The notes below the pieces were generated by a model, which was not told the origin of the DNA, did no database searches, and saw only the letters and a program-made list of their open reading frames with translations. 34,899 bases of DNA from Alphaproteobacteria bacterium (lineage in GTDB: Bacteria; Pseudomonadota; Alphaproteobacteria; Micropepsales; Micropepsaceae): NCBI GenBank assembly GCA_017983635.1, contig JAGOBA010000025.1:1-34899 (forward strand), written 5' to 3'. Position numbers and translations under genes: made by a program. Positions 1-7,328 of the stretch are shown in pieces (position 1 is the stretch's first letter; every line of letters starts with the position of its first letter).

Positions 1-329
1 GGGCGAAGGCCGAACCGGTCCGCCACATGATTGGCATATCGCAAGATTTCCGGTTGAGACGAGTAACGCTCGCTCCAGGTCCACTCCTGCTGAAGCTCCT
101 CCGAAAATTGATAGGAGTACTCCATGCTTTCCACATCGCAGCGCGCGCCGGGGTAGCGGTTCCAGTACCAGGTGCCACCGACTCCGGCGCCTGTCTCCAA
201 GGCACGTGCGGACAATCCCATCTGCCGCGCCCGGTACAGCATGTACATACCGGCAAATCCGGCCCCGACGATCAGGACGTCGAAACGGCGGGCGGCATTG
301 CTGGTGGACGCTTTCGCCGGACTGGCCAT
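1..329 (-). CDS. Baeyer-Villiger flavin monooxygenase, N-terminal part (cut by window edge)
   Basis: Only about the first 109 residues are present; the C-terminus lies beyond the left edge. The family inserts an oxygen atom next to a ketone using FAD and NADPH, making esters or lactones. Visible are an N-terminal dinucleotide-binding strand-turn (VLIVGAGFAGMYMLYRAR, about residues 18-35) and the block GGTWYWNRYPGARCDVES (about 51-68), which is typical of Baeyer-Villiger monooxygenases such as cyclohexanone or phenylacetone monooxygenase. The chosen ATG gives a normal short leader before the Rossmann motif. It lies downstream of the acyl-CoA synthetase on the same strand, but a 131-bp gap holding an AT-rich element suggests its own promoter. 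The Baeyer-Villiger FxGxxxHxxxW fingerprint is off-window, so the exact subclass is not proven. Confidence 0.88.
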   Translation of the reverse strand, partial: MASPAKASTSNAARRFDVLIVGAGFAGMYMLYRARQMGLSARALETGAGVGGTWYWNRYPGARCDVESMEYSYQFSEELQQEWTWSERYSSQPEILRYANHVADRFGLR

Positions 330-361
330 CTGATGCCTTTTCGCTCGGAAACCTTATCGTT

Positions 362-385
362 CCATATTCCTTATAATGATATTGG
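362..385 (-). promoter_or_regulatory. AT-rich conserved element upstream of the Baeyer-Villiger monooxygenase (site A)
   Basis: Read toward the gene, the core is CATTATAAGGAATATGG, flanked by imperfect inverted arms CCAATAT and ATATGG. It starts about 33 bp before the start codon and stands out from the G+C-rich surroundings. The same core recurs ahead of several other genes in the window (near 2150, 3910, 27690 and 31313). It may be a -10 region (TATAAG), an operator, or both. No good -35 hexamer is seen at 16-18 bp. Confidence 0.45.
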
Positions 386-410
386 ATTGCAAGCCGTCAC
401 GCGGGCGCGG

Positions 411-438
411 GCAAGGCGGAGCGCCCGATCTGCCTTGC
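411..438 (-). terminator. Possible hairpin after the acyl-CoA synthetase gene
   Basis: Seven-base arms GCAAGGC and GCCTTGC are separated by 14 bases that contain a smaller GGCG/CGCC stem. It lies just downstream of the synthetase stop codon on the minus strand. There is no T-run after it, so it is at best a weak or Rho-assisted terminator. Confidence 0.25.
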
Positions 439-460
439 GTGGTCTGCCGCAGGGCGCCCC

Positions 461-2071
461 TTAACCAATTCCAAGGCGCTGCTTTGCGAAGTCGGTGACG
501 CCTTTGTAGTTCGCTTTTCCGTTAAACGCCCGCAGCGGAATGTTGGCAAGCACGATATGCTTCGGCGTCTTGTATCCCGAGAGATGCGAGCGGACGTGCG
601 TGCGCAATGTGGCGTCGTCGAACGCCGCGCCTTCGGAAAGCGTGACGACGGCGGTCACTGCCTGGCCCCATTTTTCATCGGGTACGCCGACCACCAGCGC
701 ATCGTCGACGGATGGATGAGTTTTGAGTGCTTCCTCGACTTCCTCCGGATAGACTTTCTCGCCGGCCGTATTGATGCAGACGCTGCCGCGGCCCAGAAGC
801 GTCAGGGTGCCGTCCTTCTCCACAAGGCACCAATCGCCGGGAAGCGAATATCGTTTGCCGCCGATGGTCTTGAAGGTCTTTGCTGTCTTCGCCGGATCCT
901 TGTAATAGCCGGAGGGGATGGGACCGCCCATGGCGATGATGCCGGGCTTGCCGCTGCCCGGTTCTACGAGCTGATCGTTCTCATCGAATACCTTGCAGAG
1001 TTCGCCAACCTGAAACCGCGCGGTCTTAACCTCGCCGCCACTTGTCATCATCGAGGAACCGAAACCGAGCGCCTCCGACGCGCCGAACGCGTCCATGAGA
1101 ATCGCCTGAGGGATGTGTCTGAGCAGACCCGCCTTGACCTCGGCGCTCCACATTACGCCGGACGACACGATCGAGACGAGGCTGGAGGTATCGTAACGGC
1201 AGGGGTTTTCGTCCAGGGCCTTCAGCATCGGTTTGGCGAAGGCGTCGCCGACGATGGAAATCGATTGAACCTTGTGTTTGGCGACCGCGCGCCAAACCTC
1301 GTGCGCGTCCAAAGACGGACTTGGCACGGTGACGATACTGCCCCCGCTCATCATGCAGCCGATGGCGGTTAGCAAACCGGTTCCGTGCATCAAGGGGCAA
1401 GCCGGCAAGGTGCGGTTGCCGGGCCCAACCGTCTTGATCGCCGCAACGAGCGCGTCCAACGTCTCCGGCACCGGTCCGAGGCGGCGAAGCGCCATCATTT
1501 GCGCCTGGCGCAGATCGTTGTGGCGCCACATCACGCCCTTGGGCATTCCTGTTGTGCCGCCGGTGTAGATGAACAACAGATCGTCCGGCGAGCGCTCGAT
1601 CCCAAGCGGCGCGCCGTCGCCGGATTGAACAAGCGTTTCGTATTTTTCTGCGAACGGGGCGGCAGAGCCATCCTCGCCGATTTCGACGAACGTCTCGACC
1701 TTCTTAAGCCGGCTCTTCAACGCGATGATCGTATCGCGGAACTCGGTCCCGTAGACGATCGTCTGCGCGTCGGAATCGTCGAGGATGTAAAACACTTCAT
1801 CCGGCTTGTAGCGGTAATTGATGTTGACGTGGACCAACCGGCTCTTGAAGCAGGCGGCCAATGTTTCCACGTATTCGGGCCGGTTGCGCATGTAAAACGC
1901 GACTTTGCCGTTCGCCCTCGCACCGCGTTCGAGCAGAGCGCGGCCCAGATTGTTGGATCGGCGTGCGGTTTCGGCCCATGAGATGACGCGGTCCTCGTGA
2001 ATAAGCGCGGGTGCGCTCGCGGGCAGAACCGGCGCGACGCGATCAAGGATGTCGCCATAATTCCAAGCCAT
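461..2071 (-). CDS. AMP-dependent acyl-CoA synthetase (FadD-like)
   Basis: This 536-residue ANL-superfamily ligase would activate a carboxylic acid to its CoA thioester through an acyl-adenylate. Visible are the P-loop-like YTGGTTGMPKG (about residues 169-179), the adenylate-binding region (VSSGVMWSAEVK, then DAFGASE), the hinge aspartate block GDWCLVEKDG with GRGSVCINTAGEKVYPEEVE in the C-terminal domain, and a lysine in the last 20 residues (NGKANYKG) at the position of the catalytic lysine. The ATG is preferred because GGGAGA lies about 6 bp upstream; a TTG six codons earlier would place that Shine-Dalgarno inside the gene. It follows an enoyl-CoA hydratase after 129 bp that hold an AT-rich element. 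The acid substrate cannot be read from the sequence. Confidence 0.93.
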   Translation of the reverse strand: MAWNYGDILDRVAPVLPASAPALIHEDRVISWAETARRSNNLGRALLERGARANGKVAFYMRNRPEYVETLAACFKSRLVHVNINYRYKPDEVFYILDDSDAQTIVYGTEFRDTIIALKSRLKKVETFVEIGEDGSAAPFAEKYETLVQSGDGAPLGIERSPDDLLFIYTGGTTGMPKGVMWRHNDLRQAQMMALRRLGPVPETLDALVAAIKTVGPGNRTLPACPLMHGTGLLTAIGCMMSGGSIVTVPSPSLDAHEVWRAVAKHKVQSISIVGDAFAKPMLKALDENPCRYDTSSLVSIVSSGVMWSAEVKAGLLRHIPQAILMDAFGASEALGFGSSMMTSGGEVKTARFQVGELCKVFDENDQLVEPGSGKPGIIAMGGPIPSGYYKDPAKTAKTFKTIGGKRYSLPGDWCLVEKDGTLTLLGRGSVCINTAGEKVYPEEVEEALKTHPSVDDALVVGVPDEKWGQAVTAVVTLSEGAAFDDATLRTHVRSHLSGYKTPKHIVLANIPLRAFNGKANYKGVTDFAKQRLGIG

Positions 2072-2139
2072 GCGGTCTCTCCCATCCAAACGCTTGCCGC
2101 GAGCGGCGGCGCCACTCCTGTGGCTTCTCCGCAGCTCGC

Positions 2140-2165
2140 CCTATATCCTTATCATAGATTGATCC
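2140..2165 (-). promoter_or_regulatory. AT-rich conserved element upstream of the acyl-CoA synthetase (site D)
   Basis: Toward the gene it reads CAATCTATGATAAGGATATA. It shares ATGATAAGGA with the element before the thiolase-like gene at 31327, and CAATCTATGAT with the promoter palindrome at 4870. TATGAT is a fair -10 hexamer; TTGGAG lies 19 bp upstream, a long spacer. It lies about 70 bp before the start codon. Confidence 0.4.
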
Positions 2166-2200
2166 GGCCGAACCACTCCAAACGGTGCAGGCCGGGCGCA

Positions 2201-2941
2201 TTACTTCTTGCCGAACGCGGCGACGCGCTCGCGCGCATCGGCGCACGCGCCCGGACTGTGCGCGAGTTCGTAAGCCAATCCGTCGCTAATCCGCATGCCG
2301 TCGGTCGCGTCCAGGAGTTCCCTGATCGCCTTGTTGGCATGGGTCGAATTGGCGGCTATCTGCCGGGCAATATCCGCGGTCACCTGGTCCAGCACGACAT
2401 CGTCGACGCAAAGATCGACCAGTCCCATGCGCTCCGCCGCTTCGGCGGTGTAGGTTGCGGAAGTGAACATCATTTTCTTAGCCGTCGAAGGGCCGACGCG
2501 CCTCGGTAGTCTTTGGGTCATGCCCCACATCGGCGTGAGGCCCCATTTGCTATGCGTGTCGGCGAATTTGGCCGAATGCCCGGCCACAATGATGTCCGCG
2601 GCCAGCGCAAGTTCCAGGCCGCCCGTATAGCAATGGCCGTTCACCGCCGCGATCACCGGCTGTGGTAAAGCCGCCAGCGCTTCGATGGTTTTCGCCTGAA
2701 AATTCGGTTCGGGGGCCCGTTCGCCCTTTTGAATGTCCTTCAGATCGTGACCGGCCGAAAACGCTTTACCCGATCCACGCAAGATCACGCAGGCGATGGC
2801 GTGCGCCTGACCGCGGAGCGCATCGATATGCGCGCGCAGTTCCTCGAACATCGGAATGTTCAGCGCGTTAAGAGCATCGGGCCGATTAAGCGTGAGCGTG
2901 CTGACGCGCTCCGCATCCGTTCGAATGACAAGATTGCCCAT
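2201..2941 (-). CDS. Enoyl-CoA hydratase/isomerase family protein
   Basis: This 246-residue crotonase-fold enzyme would hydrate a 2-enoyl-CoA or perform a related CoA-thioester reaction. The oxyanion-hole segment KAFSAGHDLKDI (about residues 59-70) and the second block NGHCYTGGLELALAADI (about 95-111) with its glutamate are both visible, followed by HSKWGLTPMWGMTQRLPRRVG. Length is normal for the family. AGGAGA lies 5 bp before the ATG. It is 38 bp downstream of the hydrolase gene on the same strand, so the two are probably co-transcribed. The second catalytic glutamate of classical hydratases is not clear in HSKWGL, so isomerase or another crotonase chemistry is possible. Confidence 0.9.
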   Translation of the reverse strand: MGNLVIRTDAERVSTLTLNRPDALNALNIPMFEELRAHIDALRGQAHAIACVILRGSGKAFSAGHDLKDIQKGERAPEPNFQAKTIEALAALPQPVIAAVNGHCYTGGLELALAADIIVAGHSAKFADTHSKWGLTPMWGMTQRLPRRVGPSTAKKMMFTSATYTAEAAERMGLVDLCVDDVVLDQVTADIARQIAANSTHANKAIRELLDATDGMRISDGLAYELAHSPGACADARERVAAFGKK

Positions 2942-2979
2942 GGCTTTCTCCTACCTTTCGTTCCTCCGGCGCCGGGGTG

Positions 2980-3864
2980 CTATGCTTGGACCGGAACCGG
3001 CGTCCGCGCGAACATGCGATCCAAGAAGTCGATGACGGCGGCGTTGAACGCGTCGTTGCTGTCTCCGGCCACCATATGCCCGGCGTCCAAGACGTCGACG
3101 AATTCGTGGTGGGGAACCAGTTCGGAAAACATCCGGACGGCTTCCGCATCGACCAATTCGCTCTTGTTGCCTCGAATGAGAAGCGTCGGCACGCTCACCG
3201 CGCGGGCGGCATTTTCCAGGCGCGCGGGCTCTCGGCTGCCTTGCGGCCGTTGTGTGCCGTTGATGAAGCGCGGATCCCAATGCCAATAATAACGGCCGTT
3301 CCTGAGGCGAAGATTTTTGGCAAGGCCACTCAAGCTCTTGGGGCGGGGGCGGGCGGGCAGGTATTGCCCGATCGCATCGGCGGCCTCCTCCAGCGAGGCG
3401 AATCCGGTGTCGAGGTTCGACGACATGAACCCGAGGATTTTTTGAACGCCTTCCATGTTCATGCGCGGCGTAATGTCGACGAGGACGAGAGCTGCAAATC
3501 CACGATGGCCGGCGCGGGCATACTCGCCTTGCGCGATCAGGCCTGCAATGCCGCCGAGCGATGCGCCGACCAGGACCGGCGCTTCCTCGAGCCTGCTGGC
3601 GATGCTCAAGATATCCTCGGCGAATCGTTCTATGGCGTAGTCTCCGTCGGGTGCCCAATCGCTTTCACCATGTCCGCGCAGGTCGAGGGACAAGGCATGG
3701 TAACCGCGCTGTCCGAGGCTCTTGCCGCACGCCTGCCATGCGTGACGTGTTTGACCGCCACCATGCGCCAACAGGACAGGGCGCCCCCGTTCCGGACCGA
3801 AGGAATCCGCGGCGATGTGAAGATCTTGGCCGACGGTAAATGAAACGCGCTTTGCGCCTGGCAT
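2980..3864 (-). CDS. Alpha/beta-fold hydrolase
   Basis: This 294-residue cytoplasmic alpha/beta hydrolase has HGGG oxyanion residues at 34-37, LDLRGHGESDW at about 60-70, the nucleophile elbow GASLGG with Ser102, and a C-terminal LDAGHMVAGD with His263. The acid is probably Glu236 or Asp239 in GNKSELVD. It resembles esterases, lactonases and carbon-carbon-bond hydrolases of catabolic operons. With a Baeyer-Villiger enzyme further down the same strand, ester or lactone opening is a reasonable inference, not a demonstrated role. It is the first gene of a leftward unit and is divergent from the GntR regulator; the 163-bp gap between them holds an AT-rich element. Confidence 0.88.
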   Translation of the reverse strand: MPGAKRVSFTVGQDLHIAADSFGPERGRPVLLAHGGGQTRHAWQACGKSLGQRGYHALSLDLRGHGESDWAPDGDYAIERFAEDILSIASRLEEAPVLVGASLGGIAGLIAQGEYARAGHRGFAALVLVDITPRMNMEGVQKILGFMSSNLDTGFASLEEAADAIGQYLPARPRPKSLSGLAKNLRLRNGRYYWHWDPRFINGTQRPQGSREPARLENAARAVSVPTLLIRGNKSELVDAEAVRMFSELVPHHEFVDVLDAGHMVAGDSNDAFNAAVIDFLDRMFARTPVPVQA

Positions 3865-3899
3865 GGGCGAATGCCCCCTTGCTCGACTGACGAATTGAA

Positions 3900-3926
3900 T
3901 TCATATTGCTTATAATGGATATTGAA
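3900..3926 (-). promoter_or_regulatory. AT-rich conserved element between hydrolase and GntR genes (site B)
   Basis: Toward the hydrolase the core is CCATTATAAGCAATATGAA, preceded by TTCAATAT, which makes an imperfect dyad (TTCATAT ... ATATTGAA on the plus strand). It nearly matches site A at 362-385 in sequence and in distance to the start codon (about 37 bp). Its place in the divergent gap beside a GntR/FCD gene makes it a candidate operator. TATAAG could also be a -10, with TTGCGG 15 bp upstream, a short spacer. Confidence 0.48.
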
Positions 3927-4027
3927 GATCCGCAACTCTTCCGGGTTTGCGCATGGCGGCGGTCATGCGAAGCCGACAGGGTATTTTGTATTTTCCGGTG
4001 AGTTGCGCGAGAGGGTGGGTGCCAAGC

Positions 4028-4831
4028 ATGAAGTACACAAGCGTTGTTCGGGTGGCCAAGCCGGAAGCGCCGGGTTCGCAAAAGCGAGCGTTGCGCGTGG
4101 CGCAGCAAATCGTCGACGATATCGAGCGCCGCGGAGCGGCTATCGGCGACAGGTTGCCGGCCGAACAAGAGATGCTTCAACACTACGGCGTCGCGCGCGC
4201 GACGTTGAGAGAGGCTCTGAGATATCTAGAGTTGCAGGGCGTTATTTTTCTGCGGCCGGGCCCCGGCGGCGGACCGGTCGTGCAGGAGCCGCGTCCGAAG
4301 GATTTTGCCAGCACAATGGCCTTGTTGCTTCAATTTCTGGGCACGACTTTCCGCTCGTTGATGGAAGTGAGGCAGGCCGTGGGCCCGACGATGGCGTCTT
4401 TGGCCGCGGAGCGCGCGACGGCGGAAGACATTGGAAAGCTTCAAATGTCGTTGGCGAACCTACAGGCTCTATCCGGGCGTCCGGTCGAGCACGCGGAGGA
4501 AAACCGGCGCTTCCACGACTTGCTCGCTTGGGCGTCGGGGAATCCGTTGATCGGATTCATGATTTCCTCGCTCCACAATATCACGAGCGCGTCGGACATT
4601 CGCATCGTCTATACCGATGCAGAACGCGACTATCAGCTCAAGGTTTACGGCCGTATTGTCAGGGCGATCGAGAACCGCAATCCCGAAGCCGCCTTCACCG
4701 AAATGTCGCGATTCATCACCCGGTCCAGCAAATATCTGGAATTGCGTCACCCCGAAATCATGTCGAAATCGGTCCGTTGGCAAGACGCCGACGGTCTGAG
4801 TGCGCCGCGTACGCCGCGCCCGAAGCGCTGA
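4028..4831 (+). CDS. GntR-family (FadR/FCD subfamily) transcriptional regulator
   Basis: This protein of about 267 residues has a winged helix-turn-helix at about 18-90 (AEQEMLQHYGVARATLREAL, then the wing LQGVIFLRPGPGGG) and an all-helical FCD ligand domain (about 100-245) containing ENRRFHDLLAWASGNPL and a metal/ligand-type histidine pattern. FCD regulators usually respond to acids or acyl-CoA and mostly act as repressors. It is divergent from the hydrolase unit and upstream of the nitronate monooxygenase unit, so it could control both. The ATG has only a distant purine tract; an in-frame GTG at 4019 sits 4 bp after GAGAGG and is a serious alternative. Confidence 0.9.
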   Translation: MKYTSVVRVAKPEAPGSQKRALRVAQQIVDDIERRGAAIGDRLPAEQEMLQHYGVARATLREALRYLELQGVIFLRPGPGGGPVVQEPRPKDFASTMALLLQFLGTTFRSLMEVRQAVGPTMASLAAERATAEDIGKLQMSLANLQALSGRPVEHAEENRRFHDLLAWASGNPLIGFMISSLHNITSASDIRIVYTDAERDYQLKVYGRIVRAIENRNPEAAFTEMSRFITRSSKYLELRHPEIMSKSVRWQDADGLSAPRTPRPKR

Positions 4832-4848
4832 ACGCGTGGCGGTTGCAT

Positions 4849-4881
4849 TTGCCGATGAAGCGTTGCAATCTATGATCATAG
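4849..4881 (+). promoter_or_regulatory. Promoter with overlapping 12-bp palindrome before the nitronate monooxygenase unit (site F)
   Basis: TTGCCG (-35), a 16-bp spacer and TATGAT (-10) are visible 18 bp after the regulator gene ends. The perfect palindrome CTATGATCATAG at 4870-4881 covers the -10, the usual geometry for a repressor operator. The left half with its flank (CAATCTATGAT) repeats the element at 2140-2165. The predicted transcript start lies about 40 bp before the GTG start codon. Confidence 0.5.
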
Positions 4882-4924
4882 TTTACCCGGGCAGATGATA
4901 CCGGTGTATTGGTGAGGAAAGACT

Positions 4925-6058
4925 GTGGCCCTGCGCAGCCGAATTTGTGAGATGCTGGGTATCAAATACCCGATCGTGCTGGCCGGTATGGGCGGCGCGA
5001 GCGTTCCGCGGCTTGCCGCGGCCGTTTCCAACGCCGGTGGACTGGGCGTGCTGGGCGCCGCCGCGTGTTCGCCGGATCAACTGCGCGCCTGGATTCGCGA
5101 GACGCGGGCACTGACCGACAAGCCATTCGGCGTCGATACGCTGCTGCCGGCGTCGGTTCGCCGGGAGGCCTACAAGGAAAAAGCCGGCCCCTCGCCGATG
5201 GATCTGATGCCCGAGTACCAAAAATTCGCGCGCGACTTCATGGAGAAGGAAAAAATCCCTCAGCTCAAATCCAAACGGGCAGAGAGGGGTGAGGCTCACA
5301 ATTCGCGTCAGTCGAACGCGCCGCTGTTCTCGAAGGAATTCTTCGAGGCGCAGATGGAAGTGGTGATCGAGGAAAAAGTCGCGGTCTACGCGGCCGGGTT
5401 GGGCAATCCCGGCCCTTGGATCGACCGCCTCCACGCCAACGGCACCAAAGTCATGGCGGTCGTCGGGGCGGTGAAGCATGCATTGCAGGTGGTGTCCTCG
5501 GGAATCGATATGATCGTGGCGCAAGGTCATGACGGCGGCGGACACAATTCGCCCATCGGAACGATGGCGCTGATCCCGCAGGTGGTCGATGCGATGGCTG
5601 GCCGTATCCCGGTGTTGGGGGCTGGCGGAATTTCAGATGGCCGCGGCATCGCAGCCGCCATGATGCTGGGTGCCGAAGGCGCCTGGGTCGGCACGGCGTT
5701 TCTCGCGACGCTCGAAGCCGGTATCGAGGATTTCCAGAAGGATGCGATCGTGGAGTCGGGCGACGGCGACACGGTGGTTTCGCGAACCGTCACCGGCAAG
5801 CCGGCGCGGATCATTCGCAACAAGTGGACCGACGCGTTCATGGAAGCGGGCTTGGAGCCTCTACCGATGCCGTTTCAGCCGATGATCGCGATGCCGGTGC
5901 TGGCGGCGGCTGCCGCCGTCAAACGCAAGGACATTGCGCCCGGTTTCGCGGGGCAGGGCATGGGTCTCATCCACAAAGTCAGGCCGGCCGCGGAGGTGAT
6001 GGCCGATCTGGTGGCGTCCGCCGAAGGCGCGCTGGCGCGGGCGAAGTCGTTCGCGTAA
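4925..6058 (+). CDS. Nitronate monooxygenase family FMN protein (NPD-like)
   Basis: This 377-residue TIM-barrel flavoprotein of the 2-nitropropane dioxygenase family has an N-terminal LGIKYPIVLAGMGG and phosphate-binding blocks AQGHDGGGHNSPIG (about 199-212) and GAGGISDGRG (about 232-241). The usual family motif near the first block is G-x-E-A-G-G-H; here it is GHDGGGH. A charged insert at about 82-135 makes it longer than typical members. Members oxidise alkyl nitronates, but relatives in catabolic operons are often misnamed and may act as enoyl-type reductases. It starts with GTG, 4-5 bp after GAGGAAAG, and heads a three-gene unit with a thioesterase and a Coq4 homologue, each separated by 25 bp. 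Confidence 0.88.
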   Translation: MALRSRICEMLGIKYPIVLAGMGGASVPRLAAAVSNAGGLGVLGAAACSPDQLRAWIRETRALTDKPFGVDTLLPASVRREAYKEKAGPSPMDLMPEYQKFARDFMEKEKIPQLKSKRAERGEAHNSRQSNAPLFSKEFFEAQMEVVIEEKVAVYAAGLGNPGPWIDRLHANGTKVMAVVGAVKHALQVVSSGIDMIVAQGHDGGGHNSPIGTMALIPQVVDAMAGRIPVLGAGGISDGRGIAAAMMLGAEGAWVGTAFLATLEAGIEDFQKDAIVESGDGDTVVSRTVTGKPARIIRNKWTDAFMEAGLEPLPMPFQPMIAMPVLAAAAAVKRKDIAPGFAGQGMGLIHKVRPAAEVMADLVASAEGALARAKSFA

Positions 6059-6083
6059 TCCATCATGTGCCGGAGGGAATGAA

Positions 6084-6533
6084 ATGGCGACTGCAGCAAA
6101 GCTGCCCGTCTTCAACAAAGAGATAGCGCAGCGCTTCATCGATGCCAGCAATTCGATGAAAGGGTTGCCCGAGTTTCTGGGCGTGCGCATCGTGCATGCC
6201 GAACACGGGAAAATCAGGGCCGAGATGCAAGTGACCGACCGGCTGCTGACACCCATCGGAAACATGCATGGCGGGGTGCTGGCGGCGATGTGCGATCACG
6301 TCCTGGGTTGCGTGTGCTATCCGCACATGAAGCCCGGTCAATGGGCGGCCACAACGGAGTTCAAGCTCAATCTGTTGGCGCCGGTGAAGTCCGGCATGGT
6401 AGTCGCCGAGGCCGAACTGATCGCAATGACAAGATCGACGGCGGTTGTGCGCATCGACGTGGCGAACGAAGGGCGTGCCTGTTGCGCCGCCCAAGGGACG
6501 GTGCTCATCATCGATCCCAAGCCGGCGGCATAA
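6084..6533 (+). CDS. PaaI-type hotdog thioesterase
   Basis: This 149-residue single-hotdog protein contains GNMHGGVLAAMCDHVLG (about 66-82), the characteristic HGG segment with the acidic residue on the central helix. It would hydrolyse an acyl-CoA thioester, probably releasing dead-end CoA esters as PaaI does in phenylacetate breakdown. Length and fold pattern are normal. GGAGGG precedes the ATG by 6 bp, and the neighbouring genes on both sides are 25 bp away, so it belongs to the same unit as the nitronate monooxygenase and Coq4-like genes. Confidence 0.88.
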   Translation: MATAAKLPVFNKEIAQRFIDASNSMKGLPEFLGVRIVHAEHGKIRAEMQVTDRLLTPIGNMHGGVLAAMCDHVLGCVCYPHMKPGQWAATTEFKLNLLAPVKSGMVVAEAELIAMTRSTAVVRIDVANEGRACCAAQGTVLIIDPKPAA

Positions 6534-6558
6534 GTTAAGCAACGAACAGGAGACAGCG

Positions 6559-7323
6559 ATGACTGAAGCTAAGAAGCGGAGAATCCGGCCGATCGAGGCG
6601 TGGCGCGCGATGCGTATTTTGTTGCGCGACAAGGAAGATACCGCGCAGGTTTTCCGGTTTGTCACGGCGCTCACCGGCAACAGCCAACACAAGGGTTTCG
6701 AGCGGTTCCGGACATCGGAAACCGGGCGGCGGATTCTGAGCGAGAACCGCCAACTCTTGACGGCGCTCAGTGACCGGAACGCCTTGGCGAAATGCCCCGA
6801 AGGAAGTCTCGGACGCGCTTATCTCGACTTTGTCTACGGGCACGACCTGTCGGCGGACGGTCTGGTTGCTGCCAGCAAAGAGGGATCGAGCCGCCGGTTC
6901 GATAGTCCCGAAGAAGAGCTTTACGCTAACCGCCTCCGCGACATGCACGATCTTTGGCATGTCGTCACCGGCTACGGGCGCGATGGGCTTGGCGAACTAT
7001 GTCTGCTCGCCTTTTCGTATGCCCAAACCCGCAACCGCGGCGTCGGTGTCATCGTGCTGGTCGGCATCGCCAAGGTCCGCCGCGAGGCGCCGCAACTGCC
7101 GATCGTCCGGGCTGCACTCGAAGGCTACCGCAACGGCAAGGCCTCTGGCGATTTCACGACGGCTGACTGGGAGGCCTTGCTGCAAGAACCGCTGGAGGCG
7201 GTGCGGGCGAAACTTCGCGTGCGGCCGGCCACGGTCTATCGCCAAGCCGAACGGGAATCCTGGCGCATCGAGAACGAGTTCCAGGCGCGCCGCCGAGCGG
7301 AACTTGAGCGGAAAGCCGCGTAG
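6559..7323 (+). CDS. Coq4-family protein
   Basis: This 254-residue protein contains the Coq4 zinc signature HDxxHx11E intact: His130-Asp131, His134 and Glu146 in MHDLWHVVTGYGRDGLGE. Coq4 is a ubiquinone-biosynthesis protein; recent work assigns it oxidative decarboxylation/hydroxylation at C1 of the benzoquinone precursor. The rest also fits the family (GRAYLDFVYGHDLSADGL before, and a C-terminal helical stretch). It sits at the end of a catabolic unit with no other ubiquinone gene in view, so a quinone-related house role is not obvious; it may act on a pathway intermediate. The ATG follows AGGAGA by 5 bp. Its tail meets the convergent LLM gene after only 5 bp. Confidence 0.88.
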   Translation: MTEAKKRRIRPIEAWRAMRILLRDKEDTAQVFRFVTALTGNSQHKGFERFRTSETGRRILSENRQLLTALSDRNALAKCPEGSLGRAYLDFVYGHDLSADGLVAASKEGSSRRFDSPEEELYANRLRDMHDLWHVVTGYGRDGLGELCLLAFSYAQTRNRGVGVIVLVGIAKVRREAPQLPIVRAALEGYRNGKASGDFTTADWEALLQEPLEAVRAKLRVRPATVYRQAERESWRIENEFQARRRAELERKAA

Positions 7324-7328
7324 CCGAT

